Origin: JALYRV01 sp040902895
Lineage (GTDB): Bacteria > Acidobacteriota > Vicinamibacteria > Vicinamibacterales > SCN-69-37
DNA: 64,000 nucleotides
Reading direction: 5' to 3'
Assembly: GCA_040902895.1 (NCBI GenBank)
Contig: JBBDWL010000143.1
Location: 3,810 to 67,809, forward strand
The position numbers and the translations under genes are program-made. Shown here in pieces: positions 36,176-46,148 of the stretch. The stretch's first letter is position 1, and every line of letters begins with the position of its first letter. The notes below the pieces were generated by a model. The model did no database searches and had not been told where the DNA came from. It was given only the letters and a program-made list of their open reading frames with translations.

Positions 36176-37330
36176 ATGACTGAACCGAGAATCCGCCGCT
36201 CGCGTACCGCGCCGCCCGCCCGCAGGGCGATCCCGCGTGCGCGCGCCTCGAGCCCCGCAACCGGCGACCGGTTCTTCCGGCACCTCGTCACCAGCCTGCG
36301 CAATGGCGTCATTGCCGTCACGCACGACGGACGCGTGGCGGCTATCAATGCGCCCGCGTACCGCATTCTCGGCCTCGAGCCTGCGCCGCAGGACACCGGC
36401 CGCGCGGTCGGCGCGCTGCTGGCCGGCGAGCCCGAGCTCGCCCGCGTGCTGACGCGCGCCGCCGAAGGCGGACATCTGCCGAACCGCGTCGAGCTGCGGC
36501 TCAAGAGCTCCGGGCGCGTCATCGGCTACACGCTGTCGGAGGTGAACGACGAGGACGGCACGCGCGTCGGCACCGTCATGTTCTTCAAGGACCTCACGCG
36601 CGTCGAACAGCTCGAGGAACGCGAACGTCTTCGCGATCGCCTCGCCACGCTCGGCGAAATGGCCGCGGCGATCGCGCACGAAGTGAAGAACCCGCTCGCC
36701 GGCATCGAAGTGATGGCCGGCGTCCTCAAGCGTCAGCTTCCCGACTCGCGCGAAGCGCAGGCGACCCTCAACGACATCATCCACGAATGCAAGCTCGCCA
36801 ACGCCATCGTCGTCGAAGTGCTGGAGTTCGTGCGGCCGATCCGGCTCGAGGTCGAGCAGCACATCGCCCTTGCGCCGGTGCTTCGCGACGCGGTGACGCT
36901 GGCGTCGAACACCGCCAGCCGCGGACGAACGGCCGTGAATGTCGACGTGCCCGGCGACCTGCCCGAGATTCCTGGCGATCAGAATCAGCTGCGGCAGCTC
37001 TTTTCGAACCTGCTGATCAATGCCTTCGAGGCGCTCGAGGGGAAAGGGTCGATCGCCATACGCGTCATCCTCGAAGGCGCGGAAGACGAGGGCGAGCAGG
37101 ATCAGGTCGTCGTCGACGTGCAGGACGATGGACCCGGCATCAGCCGCGAAGTGGCCGAGCGCATCTTCAATCCCTTTTTCACGACGAAGCCCAAAGGCAC
37201 CGGCCTCGGGCTGGCCATCGTCCGCAAAGTCGTCGACGCGCACGACGGCCACATCGAGATGCACACGCCGCCAGGCGGCGGCACATGTTTCCGTGTTTTG
37301 CTGCCGGCGGGGCCGCCGCGTAAATTTTGA
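36176..37330 (+). CDS. PAS-domain sensor histidine kinase (soluble, NtrB-like)
   Basis: 384 residues, no TM. A basic, low-complexity N-terminus (about 1-28) precedes a PAS domain (FRHLVTSLRNGVIAVTHDGRVAAIN), HisKA with His in AAAIAHEVKNPLAG, and HATPase_c with N box FSNLLINAFEAL, DDGPGIS and GTGLGLAI. It should phosphorylate the NtrC regulator encoded 28 nt downstream. Soluble PAS kinases of this type sense cytosolic signals. Confidence 0.92.
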   Translation: MTEPRIRRSRTAPPARRAIPRARASSPATGDRFFRHLVTSLRNGVIAVTHDGRVAAINAPAYRILGLEPAPQDTGRAVGALLAGEPELARVLTRAAEGGHLPNRVELRLKSSGRVIGYTLSEVNDEDGTRVGTVMFFKDLTRVEQLEERERLRDRLATLGEMAAAIAHEVKNPLAGIEVMAGVLKRQLPDSREAQATLNDIIHECKLANAIVVEVLEFVRPIRLEVEQHIALAPVLRDAVTLASNTASRGRTAVNVDVPGDLPEIPGDQNQLRQLFSNLLINAFEALEGKGSIAIRVILEGAEDEGEQDQVVVDVQDDGPGISREVAERIFNPFFTTKPKGTGLGLAIVRKVVDAHDGHIEMHTPPGGGTCFRVLLPAGPPRKF

Positions 37331-37358
37331 ACTTTGAATTTTCACTTTTGAATTTCCT
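37325..37358. repeat. TTTGAA word repeat at the kinase-regulator junction
   Basis: TTTGAACTTTGAATTTTCAC is followed by TTTTGAATTTCC, so TTTGAA/TTGAATTTT words occur three times and partially invert. The kinase TGA stop is inside the first word. It is AT-rich against the GC-rich genes. Confidence 0.75.
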
Positions 37359-38756
<1,398 letters not shown>

Positions 38757-38800
38757 CGAGCACGCACATCCGCTCAGCTACGTGCCAGCCTGAAACTTGC

Positions 38801-38832
38801 AGTGGTAGGCCGGAGCTTTAGCTCCGGCGAGG
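38801..38832 (+). repeat. CCGGAGCTTTAGCTCCGG palindrome supplying a ribosome site
   Basis: A short perfect palindrome (GCCGGAGCTTTAGCTCCGGC) of the type dispersed in acidobacterial intergenic regions. Its right edge GGCGAGGAATC forms the Shine-Dalgarno (GAGGA) of the exported-protein gene starting at 38837. Confidence 0.65.
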
Positions 38833-38836
38833 AATC

Positions 38837-39862
38837 ATGAGGTGGTTGAGTTTGCTGGCGGCGGTCATCGTTGTTCTGTTTGCGGCATCCGCGGCCAGGC
38901 CGCAGGAAACCGCGCGGCTCTGGCAGGATCCGGGGCCTCTCGCATCGCGCGACCTGTTCTGGGGGAACGGATCGCAGGAACGCGCGCCGCAGCCGCCCTT
39001 CAGGTTCGTCCAAGAAAACAAGAAAGGCAGCACGCCGAAGGTTGTCGTGACCGACGCGCGCGGCGCGACGTGGAGCGTCAAGTTCAGCTCTGAAGCGCAC
39101 GCGGAGGTCGCGGCGGCGCGGCTAATGTGGGCATTCGGCTATCCCGTTGAGGAGATGTACTACGTCCACACGGGAAAAATCGACGGCGCCAGGGGTCTCG
39201 CTCGAGCCGGCGATGTGATTGAGGACGACGGGACGTTCTGGGAAGCCCGATTCGAGCGCCGGGATCCGAAGTTCGTCGAAGGCGCCGGGTGGGCGCTGGC
39301 AAGCAATCCATTCGCCGGCAGCAAAGAACTGTCGGGTCTGGTGATTCTCTTCGCGCTCATCAACAACTGGGACACGGATCTCGACAGAAACCAGGCCGTG
39401 TATGCCGTGACCACCGCCAAGGGTGTCGAGCAGTGGTACATCGCTGACGACATCGGCGCGTCGTTCGGCCGGTTCGATCTCGAGTCGCCGATCAAGTGGA
39501 ACCTTGCCGAGTACCGCAAAGACAAGCTGATCGCGAGCGTCGAGCCGGATGCCATCGTGCTCAACTATCGCGCGTATGGCACGCCGCCGACGCGCATCCC
39601 GATAGACCACGCGCGGTGGTTCGCGAAGATGGCGAGCGAGCTGACGCCGGCGCAGGTGCGCCGCGCGTTCGAGGCCGCCGGCACGCCGCCGGCCGACATC
39701 GACGGTTTCGTCGAGACGTTCATGGCGAAGCTCCGCGAGCTGCAGTCAGGCCTTCGGGTGCGCCTTCTTGTATTGCGCAATCAGGCTCGTCGCATCGAGA
39801 TGCGTGTAGCGCTGCGTCGTGCTGAGGCGCGAGTGTCCGAGCATCTCCTGAATGGCGCGTAG
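38837..39862 (+). CDS. exported protein of unknown function, 3' end overlapping xerC
   Basis: 341 residues. Signal peptide MRWLSLLAAVIVVLFAASAARP, then an alpha/beta region (KVVVTDARGATWSVKFSSEAHAEVAAARLMWAFGY) and LSGLVILFALINNWDTDLDRNQ with YIADDIGASFGRF. The DNWD/ADDIGASFG pattern recalls the kinase-like HipA/PI-kinase-like folds (NWD, DxG), but this is only resemblance. From about residue 305 the sequence becomes Arg-rich and antisense to xerC; the natural end is probably near residue 303 (FMAKLRELQ) and the original stop may have been lost. Confidence 0.72.
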   Translation: MRWLSLLAAVIVVLFAASAARPQETARLWQDPGPLASRDLFWGNGSQERAPQPPFRFVQENKKGSTPKVVVTDARGATWSVKFSSEAHAEVAAARLMWAFGYPVEEMYYVHTGKIDGARGLARAGDVIEDDGTFWEARFERRDPKFVEGAGWALASNPFAGSKELSGLVILFALINNWDTDLDRNQAVYAVTTAKGVEQWYIADDIGASFGRFDLESPIKWNLAEYRKDKLIASVEPDAIVLNYRAYGTPPTRIPIDHARWFAKMASELTPAQVRRAFEAAGTPPADIDGFVETFMAKLRELQSGLRVRLLVLRNQARRIEMRVALRRAEARVSEHLLNGA

Positions 39863-40678
39863 ATCGGCGCCGGCCTGCAGCAGATGGGTCGCGAAGGAGT
39901 GCCGCAGCGCGTGCGGGCTCACCCCCAAGCGCGTCGCCGCCTCGCGCGCGTAGCGGCGGACGATGCGGTCGACGCCGCGCGTTGAGAGACGCGTGCCCTG
40001 GTAGTTCAGGAACAAAGGATCGGTTGCTGGCCTGTCACGCCGCCGCTGAGGCAGTGGCGGCGCGACCGGGGCGGCCGCCACACGGTCCTTCAAATACTTT
40101 TTAATCGCGGTCGCGGTGGAGTTGTTGAAGGGCACGAGCCGCTCTTTGCCGCCTTTGCCCGACACGCGCGCGATGCGTGCCGACAGGTTCACGTCCTGGA
40201 GGTCGAGCGCCACGAGCTCGCTCAATCGCAGACCCGACGCATAGAACAGCTCGAGAATCGCGCGATCGCGGCGGCCGAGCGGCTGCGAGGTGTCGACCGA
40301 CTCAATCATCCTGACGACTTCGGTGACGTCGAGGTGCGTGGGCAGCTTCTGCTCCACTCTCGGCGCGCCGACCTGCGCCGCCGGGTCCGCGTCGATGTGC
40401 CCCTCGCGCACGAGCCATCGGCCGAAGGCACGCAGCGAGCTCACGCGCCGGGCAACCGACGCGCGGCTGCTGCCGCGGCGGTGCAGCGTATCGAGAAACG
40501 CGCGCACCGCCTGCGAGTCGATGGTCCGCGGATCGATCGCCGACGCCGGCTTCGAGAGATGCCGCGTCAGGAACTCGAGATACTGCGAAAGATCGGAGTC
40601 GTAGGCGCGGAGCGTGTGCGGCGAAAGATTGCGATTGAGCCGGAGGTAGGAGAGGAATGCTTTCAGGAGGTCACGCAT
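39746..40678 (-). CDS. xerC: tyrosine recombinase XerC
   Basis: 310 residues. N-terminal SAM-like core-binding domain (FLSYLRLNRNLSPHTLRAYDSDL) and catalytic domain with GLRLSELVALD (Arg), SGKGGKERLVP, SPHALRHSFATHLL (His-Leu-Arg-His), LGHSRLSTTQRYTH (His and nucleophile Tyr). It resolves chromosome dimers at dif with a partner recombinase. ATG 40678 overlaps the end of trmFO by 16 nt. Its 3' end overlaps the opposing exported-protein gene by 117 nt. Confidence 0.94.
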   Translation of the reverse strand: MRDLLKAFLSYLRLNRNLSPHTLRAYDSDLSQYLEFLTRHLSKPASAIDPRTIDSQAVRAFLDTLHRRGSSRASVARRVSSLRAFGRWLVREGHIDADPAAQVGAPRVEQKLPTHLDVTEVVRMIESVDTSQPLGRRDRAILELFYASGLRLSELVALDLQDVNLSARIARVSGKGGKERLVPFNNSTATAIKKYLKDRVAAAPVAPPLPQRRRDRPATDPLFLNYQGTRLSTRGVDRIVRRYAREAATRLGVSPHALRHSFATHLLQAGADLRAIQEMLGHSRLSTTQRYTHLDATSLIAQYKKAHPKA

Positions 40679-42075
40679 TGGCGGGCCCAGGCCTCCAGAT
40701 CCGCGAGTGCCCGTTCGGCGAGCAGGGCCTTGCGATTCGCGCGCGTCGGCGCATCTTTCCCTAATGGCGGGGGCCCCGAAGCCCCGCTCCGGCTCGTCGC
40801 GATCGGCGCAATGATGCCGAACGTGATGTTGGTGGGATCGTAGTGCGCCGGATCGGCGTGCGACACGTAATACCCCAGCGCGCCAATCGCTGTCGTCCTC
40901 GGCGGCGCCGACGGCTCTTCTCCGCGCGCGAGCGCCGCGGCGTTGCGGCCGGCAATCAATCCCGACGCGGCCGACTCCACATAGCCTTCGACGCCGCTCA
41001 CCTGCCCCGCGATGAACAGATCCGGCTCGGCGCGCACCTGCCACGTCTCGCGCAGCACTTTCGGTCCGTTGATGTAGGTGTTGCGGTGAATCATGCCGTA
41101 GCGCACGAACTCGGCGTGTTCGAGCCCTGGAATCATCCGCAGCACGCGCGCCTGCTCGCCCCACTTCATCTGCGTCTGGAATCCCACGAGGCTGTAGTGA
41201 TCGCCGGCGATCGTATCCTGCCGCAGCTGCACGACGGCATGCGGCCAGCGGCCCGTGCGCGGATCGTCGAGGCCGACCGGCTTCATCGGACCGAAGCGCA
41301 GTGTCTCGCGTCCGCGCGAGGCCATCACTTCGATCGGCAGGCATCCCTCGAAAAACTTCGGTCGATCGAATTCGTGCAGCGCGCTCTTCTCTGCCGCATT
41401 CACCGCATCGATGAACGCGTTGTACTCGGCCTCCGTCATCGGGCAGTTCAGGTAATCACCATCGTTCCCCTGGTTCCCCAGGTTCCCCGGGTTCGGTTCC
41501 CCGTTCATGGGTCCCCGGTTCATCGCGTTCTTGTTCCAACGCGACGCGCGATAGACCTTGCTCATATCGATGCTCTCGGCAAGCACGATCGGACTGATGG
41601 CGTCGTAGAAGTAGAGATGATCCCCGCCGACGAGCGCGGCAAGCTCGCGCGAGAGCGCTTCCGATGTGAGCGGCCCTGTTGCGACAATGAGCGGTCGCGG
41701 AAGGTCTGACAAACGGTCGATCTCGCGCCGGTCGATGGTGACCAGCGGATGCGCCGACAGCGCGGAGGTGACCTCGCCGGAGAATTTCAGGCGATCGACG
41801 GCCATCGCGCCGCCGGCCGGCACGCGCGCGGCTTCGCCCGCGCGCATCACGAGCGATCCCAGCCTGCGCATCTCTTCCTTGAGCAGGCCGACCGCGTTTT
41901 CGAGGCTGTCGCCGCGGAAGGAATTGCTGCAGACGAGCTCCGCCAGACCGTCTGTCTTGTGCACGTCGGTCTGCCGCACCGGACGCATCTCGTGGATCGT
42001 GACCGGCACGCCCAGCGACGCCGCCTGCCAGGCAGCCTCGGAGCCGGCCAACCCTCCGCCGATGATGTGGATCAT
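40663..42075 (-). CDS. trmFO: methylenetetrahydrofolate-tRNA-(uracil-5-)-methyltransferase TrmFO
   Basis: 470 residues. FAD-binding start IHIIGGGLAGSEAAWQAA, HEMRP, ELVCSNSFRGDSL, GPLTSEALS, YFYDAISPIV, NTYINGP, LFIAGQVSGVEGYVESAASG, all TrmFO hallmarks. It makes m5U54 in tRNA using CH2-THF. Two dispersed repeats interrupt it: GGTTCCCC words at 41470-41524 add about 20 residues (RGPMNGEPNPGNLGNQG) before DYLNCPMTEAEY, and a GGGGGCCCC palindrome at about 40764-40795 adds a Ser/Gly/Pro run near the C-terminus. ATG 42075 overlaps the topA TAA (TAATG). Confidence 0.93.
   Translation of the reverse strand: MIHIIGGGLAGSEAAWQAASLGVPVTIHEMRPVRQTDVHKTDGLAELVCSNSFRGDSLENAVGLLKEEMRRLGSLVMRAGEAARVPAGGAMAVDRLKFSGEVTSALSAHPLVTIDRREIDRLSDLPRPLIVATGPLTSEALSRELAALVGGDHLYFYDAISPIVLAESIDMSKVYRASRWNKNAMNRGPMNGEPNPGNLGNQGNDGDYLNCPMTEAEYNAFIDAVNAAEKSALHEFDRPKFFEGCLPIEVMASRGRETLRFGPMKPVGLDDPRTGRWPHAVVQLRQDTIAGDHYSLVGFQTQMKWGEQARVLRMIPGLEHAEFVRYGMIHRNTYINGPKVLRETWQVRAEPDLFIAGQVSGVEGYVESAASGLIAGRNAAALARGEEPSAPPRTTAIGALGYYVSHADPAHYDPTNITFGIIAPIATSRSGASGPPPLGKDAPTRANRKALLAERALADLEAWARQCVTS
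41470..41524 (-). repeat. GGTTCCCC word repeat inside trmFO
   Basis: Tandem degenerate copies of GGTTCCCC (TTCCCCTGGTTCCCCAGG, TTCCCCGGGTTCGGTTCCCC) occupy about 55 nt and are translated as an Asn/Gly/Pro-rich loop. TrmFO homologues have no such insert at this loop, as far as I recall the family. Confidence 0.8.
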
Positions 42076-44537
42076 TATGCCGTGACGGGTTCCTCGGTGC
42101 GCTCTTGACTGCGCACGTAGTCGCACGTCTCTCTATTGCAAATCAGCTGGCGGCCGTACTTCTTCGTGATCTTCTCGACCAGGAATGGCGCCTTGCACTT
42201 CGGACACGGCTCGAGAATCGGCTTGTTCCACAGCGTGAACTCGCACGCGGGATAGTTCGCGCAGCCATAGAACACCTTGCCGCGCCGCGTCTTCTTCTCG
42301 ACCACATCGCCGCCATCGAGCGGGCACACAAGACCGGTCGACTTCTGCTTCACGTATTTGCAGCCCGGATACCCGCTGCAGGCCGTGAACTCGCCGAAGC
42401 GTCCCTGCTTCACGACCAGATTCATGCCGCACTGCGGGCACTTCTCGTCGAGCACCTGGTCAGGCTTCGCGGCGCTCACGCCCCCCTTCGACACGATGAT
42501 CTTCCGCGTTGTCTTGCACTCGGGATAGCCGGTACAGGCGAGGAACGGGCCGAACCGGCCGCGCTTCATCGCCATCGGCTTGCCGCAGTTTTCGCAGACC
42601 TCTTCGAGGTTCTCGGCGTCGGGCGCGTCGGCCGTCTCGAGCTCTTTCGTGTTCTCGCACTCCGGATACGCGCTGCACGCGAGGAACAGCCCGAACTTGC
42701 CGGCCTTCACCACCATCGGCGAGCCGCATTTTTCGCAGAACTCTTCGCTTGGCTGCCCTTCCTTGTAGTTGGGCATCAGCTTCGCGGCCTTCTTCAGGTC
42801 TTTTGCGAACTTGCCGTAGAAGTCGGCAAGCACCGCGGCGTACTTCGTCTTGCCCGTCTCGATGCCGTCGAGCTCTTCTTCCATCTTCGCCGTGTATTCC
42901 ACGTCGAGGATGTCGTCGAATGCAGGACTCAGCAGCTTCGTCACGAGCGTGCGCCCGAGCACCGTGGGCTTGAAGCGCCCTTCGAGCTTCATGACATAGT
43001 CGCGCGCCTGCAGCTTGCCGATGATGTCGGCGTAGGTGCTCGGCCGCCCGATGCCGTTCTCTTCGAGCGCCTTGACGAGCGTGCCTTCGTTGTAGCGCGC
43101 GGGCGGCTGCGTGAATTTCTGTTCCGGTTTCAGCTCGCGCAGCGCGAGGATGTCGCCCTCGCTCATCGCCGGCAGCAGCGCCTTGCCCTCTTCGTCATCG
43201 GCATCGGCCGCATCAGGCCCGGCGCCTTCGCCGGCAGCGACCGGCACCGCAGGACCGCCATACACCGCGAGCCAGCCCGCGAACTTCGGCACCGATCCCT
43301 TCGCCTGGAACACGTAATCGTTTGCCGTGATGTCGACCACCGTCTCATCGAACGTCGCCGGCGGCATCTGCGACGCCACGAAGCGGTTCCAGATCAGGCG
43401 ATAGAGATAGTGCTGATCGGCCGTGAGATGCGGACGCACCGTTTCGGGATCGTAGCCGAGCGACGTCGGGCGAATCGCCTCGTGCGCGTCCTGCACCGAC
43501 GACTTCTGGCGGAAGCGGTTCGGCTTCTCGGGCAGGTAGTCGTTCCCGTAGGTGGCCACGATGTGCTCGCGCACGTCGGTGAGCGCATCCTCCGCCACGC
43601 GCGTCGAGTCGGTTCGCATGTAGGTAATCAAACCCACCGCGGCCTCTTCACCCGGCAGCTCGATGCCTTCATACAGCTGCTGCGCCAGCATCATCGTCTT
43701 CTTCACGGGGAAGCGCGACGCCTGCTGCAGCTTGCTCGTGATGAAGGGCGGAACGGCGTTCTTCTTGCGTTCCTTCGTGACGACGGAGGTCACGCTCCAC
43801 GCGGCGCGGTCGAGCGCCGCCAGCACGGCGTTCGACTCGGCTTCGGTGCCGATCCTGAAGTCTTTCGCCGCTTCGCCGGCGCGCTTGATCAGCTTCGCGT
43901 CGAACTCGAGATCGCCCGCGCGCCCAGGCGCGCGTTGTACCGACAGCCGCGCGATCAGGGTCCAGTACTCTTCCGGCGTGAACGCGTCGATCTCGGCTTC
44001 GCGATCGCAAATCAGCTTGAGCGCCACCGACTGCACGCGGCCGGCGCTGAGGCCGCGGCGCACTTTGTCCCACAGCAGCGGACTGATCTTGTAGCCGACC
44101 AGCCGATCGATCACGCGGCGCGCCTGCTGCGCGTCGACCATGTTCAGGTCGATCGCGATCGGATTCTTGACCGCCTCGAGAATCGCCTTCTTCGTGATCT
44201 CGTTGAACAGCAGCCGGCGGATCTTCTTTTTGTTCGCCTTGCCGAGCTCCTCGGCCAGGTGCCAGCCGATCGCTTCGCCTTCGCGGTCGGGGTCGGTCGC
44301 GACGAAAATCTCGTCCGCCTTTTTGCCCTCGTCCTTGATCTGTTTGATGACTTTGGCGCGCGACGCAATCACTTCGTACTCGGGCACGAAGTCATCGTCG
44401 ACGTCGACGCCGAGCCGGCTTTTGGGCAGGTCGCGGACGTGGCCCATCGAGGCCACGACCTTGTAGTTCCTGCCGAGATATTTGTTGATCGTCTTCGCTT
44501 TTGCCGGCGATTCGACGATCACGAGTCCTTTTGCCAT
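42075..44537 (-). CDS. topA: DNA topoisomerase I
   Basis: 820 residues. TOPRIM domain (LVIVESPAKAKTI, ATDPDREGEAIGWHL), the active-site Tyr in LITYMRTDSTRV, QDAHEAIRPTS. The C-terminus has five zinc-ribbon-like repeats: CEKCGSPM...CSAYPEC, CENCGKPM...CTGYPEC, CPQCGMNL...CSGYPGC, a fourth with CPLDGG (second Cys missing), and CPKCKAPF...CNRETC. It relaxes negative supercoils. It lies in the conserved order dprA-topA-trmFO-xerC. Confidence 0.96.
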   Translation of the reverse strand: MAKGLVIVESPAKAKTINKYLGRNYKVVASMGHVRDLPKSRLGVDVDDDFVPEYEVIASRAKVIKQIKDEGKKADEIFVATDPDREGEAIGWHLAEELGKANKKKIRRLLFNEITKKAILEAVKNPIAIDLNMVDAQQARRVIDRLVGYKISPLLWDKVRRGLSAGRVQSVALKLICDREAEIDAFTPEEYWTLIARLSVQRAPGRAGDLEFDAKLIKRAGEAAKDFRIGTEAESNAVLAALDRAAWSVTSVVTKERKKNAVPPFITSKLQQASRFPVKKTMMLAQQLYEGIELPGEEAAVGLITYMRTDSTRVAEDALTDVREHIVATYGNDYLPEKPNRFRQKSSVQDAHEAIRPTSLGYDPETVRPHLTADQHYLYRLIWNRFVASQMPPATFDETVVDITANDYVFQAKGSVPKFAGWLAVYGGPAVPVAAGEGAGPDAADADDEEGKALLPAMSEGDILALRELKPEQKFTQPPARYNEGTLVKALEENGIGRPSTYADIIGKLQARDYVMKLEGRFKPTVLGRTLVTKLLSPAFDDILDVEYTAKMEEELDGIETGKTKYAAVLADFYGKFAKDLKKAAKLMPNYKEGQPSEEFCEKCGSPMVVKAGKFGLFLACSAYPECENTKELETADAPDAENLEEVCENCGKPMAMKRGRFGPFLACTGYPECKTTRKIIVSKGGVSAAKPDQVLDEKCPQCGMNLVVKQGRFGEFTACSGYPGCKYVKQKSTGLVCPLDGGDVVEKKTRRGKVFYGCANYPACEFTLWNKPILEPCPKCKAPFLVEKITKKYGRQLICNRETCDYVRSQERTEEPVTA

Positions 44538-44630
44538 CTAATCTTTCCGGCGGGGACCCCTGCACCCCGCCTAGCCTCGTCGCTCGCGGGGGCCCCAACG
44601 CCCCGCTCCGCTCCTCGGCCCCTTGCCTTC
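44538..44630. repeat. GGGGACCCC/GGGGGCCCC repeat between topA and dprA
   Basis: Contains GGCGGGGACCCCTGCACCCC, then CGTCGCTCGCGGGGGCCCC and AACGCCCCGCTCCGCTCCTC, closely matching the spacer at 17310-17375. The family appears five times in the window, three times in spacers and twice inside genes. Confidence 0.8.
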
Positions 44631-45512
44631 TTACCTTTTACCACCGACCCACAAATACCGCCCGCCGCCGAGCCTGCCCGCCTTGCCTTCGAGCTCCAGA
44701 GCCGTGAGATCCGCCAGTAAACCCTCTGGTTCCCGGCCGGTCTCCCGCGCGAGTCCGTCGACGTCAATCCCCGTGACGCCTGCTTCGTGCAGGGCCAGCT
44801 GAACCGGACCCTCCGGAGCGGGCCCATTATCCTTGCCGCCCTTCGGCGACCGCTTCAGGCCGAGCGCATCGAGGATATCGGCCGCATCCTCGACCGGCGT
44901 TGCCCCATCCTTAATTAGAGCGTGCGCCCCGCGGTTGCGCCCATACAGCACGCTGCCGGGCACGGCCATCACCTCGCGCCCCTGCTCGAGGGCCAGCCGG
45001 GCCGTAATCAACGACCCGCTCTTCTCTGACGCTTCGACGACGACAACCGCCCGCGAGAGCCCACTGATGATGCGGTTCCGCCGCGGGAAGTGCCAGGCGA
45101 GAGCGATGTCGCCCGGCTCGAATTCGCTGACCAGCAGCCCTGACGCGGCAATCCGCTCACTGAGCTGCGCATGTTCGACCGGATACACCACGTCGACGCC
45201 CGTGCCGAGCACCGCGATCGTCTGTCCACCCGCCGCCAGGCAGCCTTCGTGCGCGGCGCCGTCGACGCCGCGGGCCATCCCGCTCGTCACCACGACCCCC
45301 TCTTCGGCGAGACCGGCGGCGAGTGACCGCGCCACCTGTCGCGCGTACTGAGACGCCGAACGGGATCCCACGATGGCGATTGACGTCTGTTCGAGAACGC
45401 GCAGGTCGCCGCGGACCCACAGCGCCGGCGGCGGGTCCGGCACCATTCGAAGCCAGGCAGGATAGCGCGGATGGCTCCAGTCGAGGGTCACGATGCCGTT
45501 GTCGGGGGCCAT
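44631..45512 (-). CDS. dprA: DNA-processing protein DprA
   Basis: 293 residues. Rossmann-like DprA/Smf domain: IAIVGSRSASQYARQVARSLA, VTSGMARGVDGAAHEG, AVLGTGVDVVYPVEH, SEFEPGDIALAWHFPRRNRIISGLS, EASEKSGSLITARLA and AVPGSVLYGRNRGAHALIKDGA, followed by a C-terminal winged helix (GIDVDGLARETGREPEGLLADLTALELEG). It loads RecA on incoming single-stranded DNA in transformation. It is shorter than usual at the N-terminus (no SAM domain). Confidence 0.95.
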   Translation of the reverse strand: MAPDNGIVTLDWSHPRYPAWLRMVPDPPPALWVRGDLRVLEQTSIAIVGSRSASQYARQVARSLAAGLAEEGVVVTSGMARGVDGAAHEGCLAAGGQTIAVLGTGVDVVYPVEHAQLSERIAASGLLVSEFEPGDIALAWHFPRRNRIISGLSRAVVVVEASEKSGSLITARLALEQGREVMAVPGSVLYGRNRGAHALIKDGATPVEDAADILDALGLKRSPKGGKDNGPAPEGPVQLALHEAGVTGIDVDGLARETGREPEGLLADLTALELEGKAGRLGGGRYLWVGGKR

Positions 45513-45573
45513 AGCGCCGCTCCCACAGACAAGATTTCGTAAGCCTCTATCGAAAACCGAAAGGGCCGGAAAC

Positions 45574-45598
45574 CTGTCTGAATAAAAACAGGTGCCGA
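45574..45598. other. stem-loop ACCTGT/ACAGGT downstream of a divergent promoter region
   Basis: The stem-loop ACCTGT with loop CTGAATAAAA and ACAGGT lies in the 195-nt gap between dprA and the TPR gene. The same gap contains AGTATAGGCACC and TATAGT (45681-45686). No convincing RNA family was recognised. Confidence 0.45.
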
Positions 45599-45658
45599 CC
45601 CTTGCCTCTCAGTATAGGCACCCCTTCCGGCCGGCGCAAGTCAGAGAGCCGAGGGTAC

Positions 45659-45686
45659 TCGACTTGCACGCGAGGCAGAGTATAGT
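45659..45686 (+). promoter_or_regulatory. candidate promoter of the TPR gene
   Basis: TATAGT at 45681-45686 with a weak -35 TCGACT at 45659-45664 (16-nt spacer). The start codon is at 45708, about 21 nt downstream, so the leader would be very short. Confidence 0.4.
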
Positions 45687-45707
45687 GGGCGAGGTCTCGA
45701 GGTATAT

Positions 45708-46148
45708 ATGAAATCGCGCGTGCTCTCAGCGTCGATGACCCTCGTCATCACCATCGGAGCTGCGGCTCCGCTGTCTCTTGCCGCCGCCGATGCGGCCGGT
45801 CCCGACATCACGAACACGCGTCTTCGCCAGCCGAATGCCGGCCCGGACGGAAGCAACGATGCGCGCGAGCTCGCCAAGGCGCAGGTCGAGTTCGGCATTC
45901 GCGTCGCGCAGAAAAAGCTCTGGCGCGAAGCGGCCTACCGTTTCGAGAAGGCGGTCGAGGTCGACCCCACATACGCGGCCGCCTGGAACAACCTGGCGAT
46001 TGCCTATGAAGAACAGGGCAAGTTTCCGGAAGCCGACAAGGCTTACACCAAAGCGGTCCAGCTCGACCCCGGCAACGTGCTGATTCGGCAGAACTACGAT
46101 CTTTTCAAGGAATTTTATGACCGCATTAACGCGCGCAAACGCCGTTAG
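45708..46148 (+). CDS. exported TPR-repeat protein
   Basis: 146 residues. Signal peptide (SASMTLVITIGAAAPLSLAAADA), then about three TPR-like helices pairs (ARELAKAQVEFGIRVAQKKLWREAAYRFEKAVEVDPTYAAAWNNLAIAYEEQGKFPEADKAYTKAVQLDPGN). Probably a periplasmic scaffold. It overlaps the following lipoprotein gene by 32 nt, suggesting a joint function. Confidence 0.83.
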   Translation: MKSRVLSASMTLVITIGAAAPLSLAAADAAGPDITNTRLRQPNAGPDGSNDARELAKAQVEFGIRVAQKKLWREAAYRFEKAVEVDPTYAAAWNNLAIAYEEQGKFPEADKAYTKAVQLDPGNVLIRQNYDLFKEFYDRINARKRR

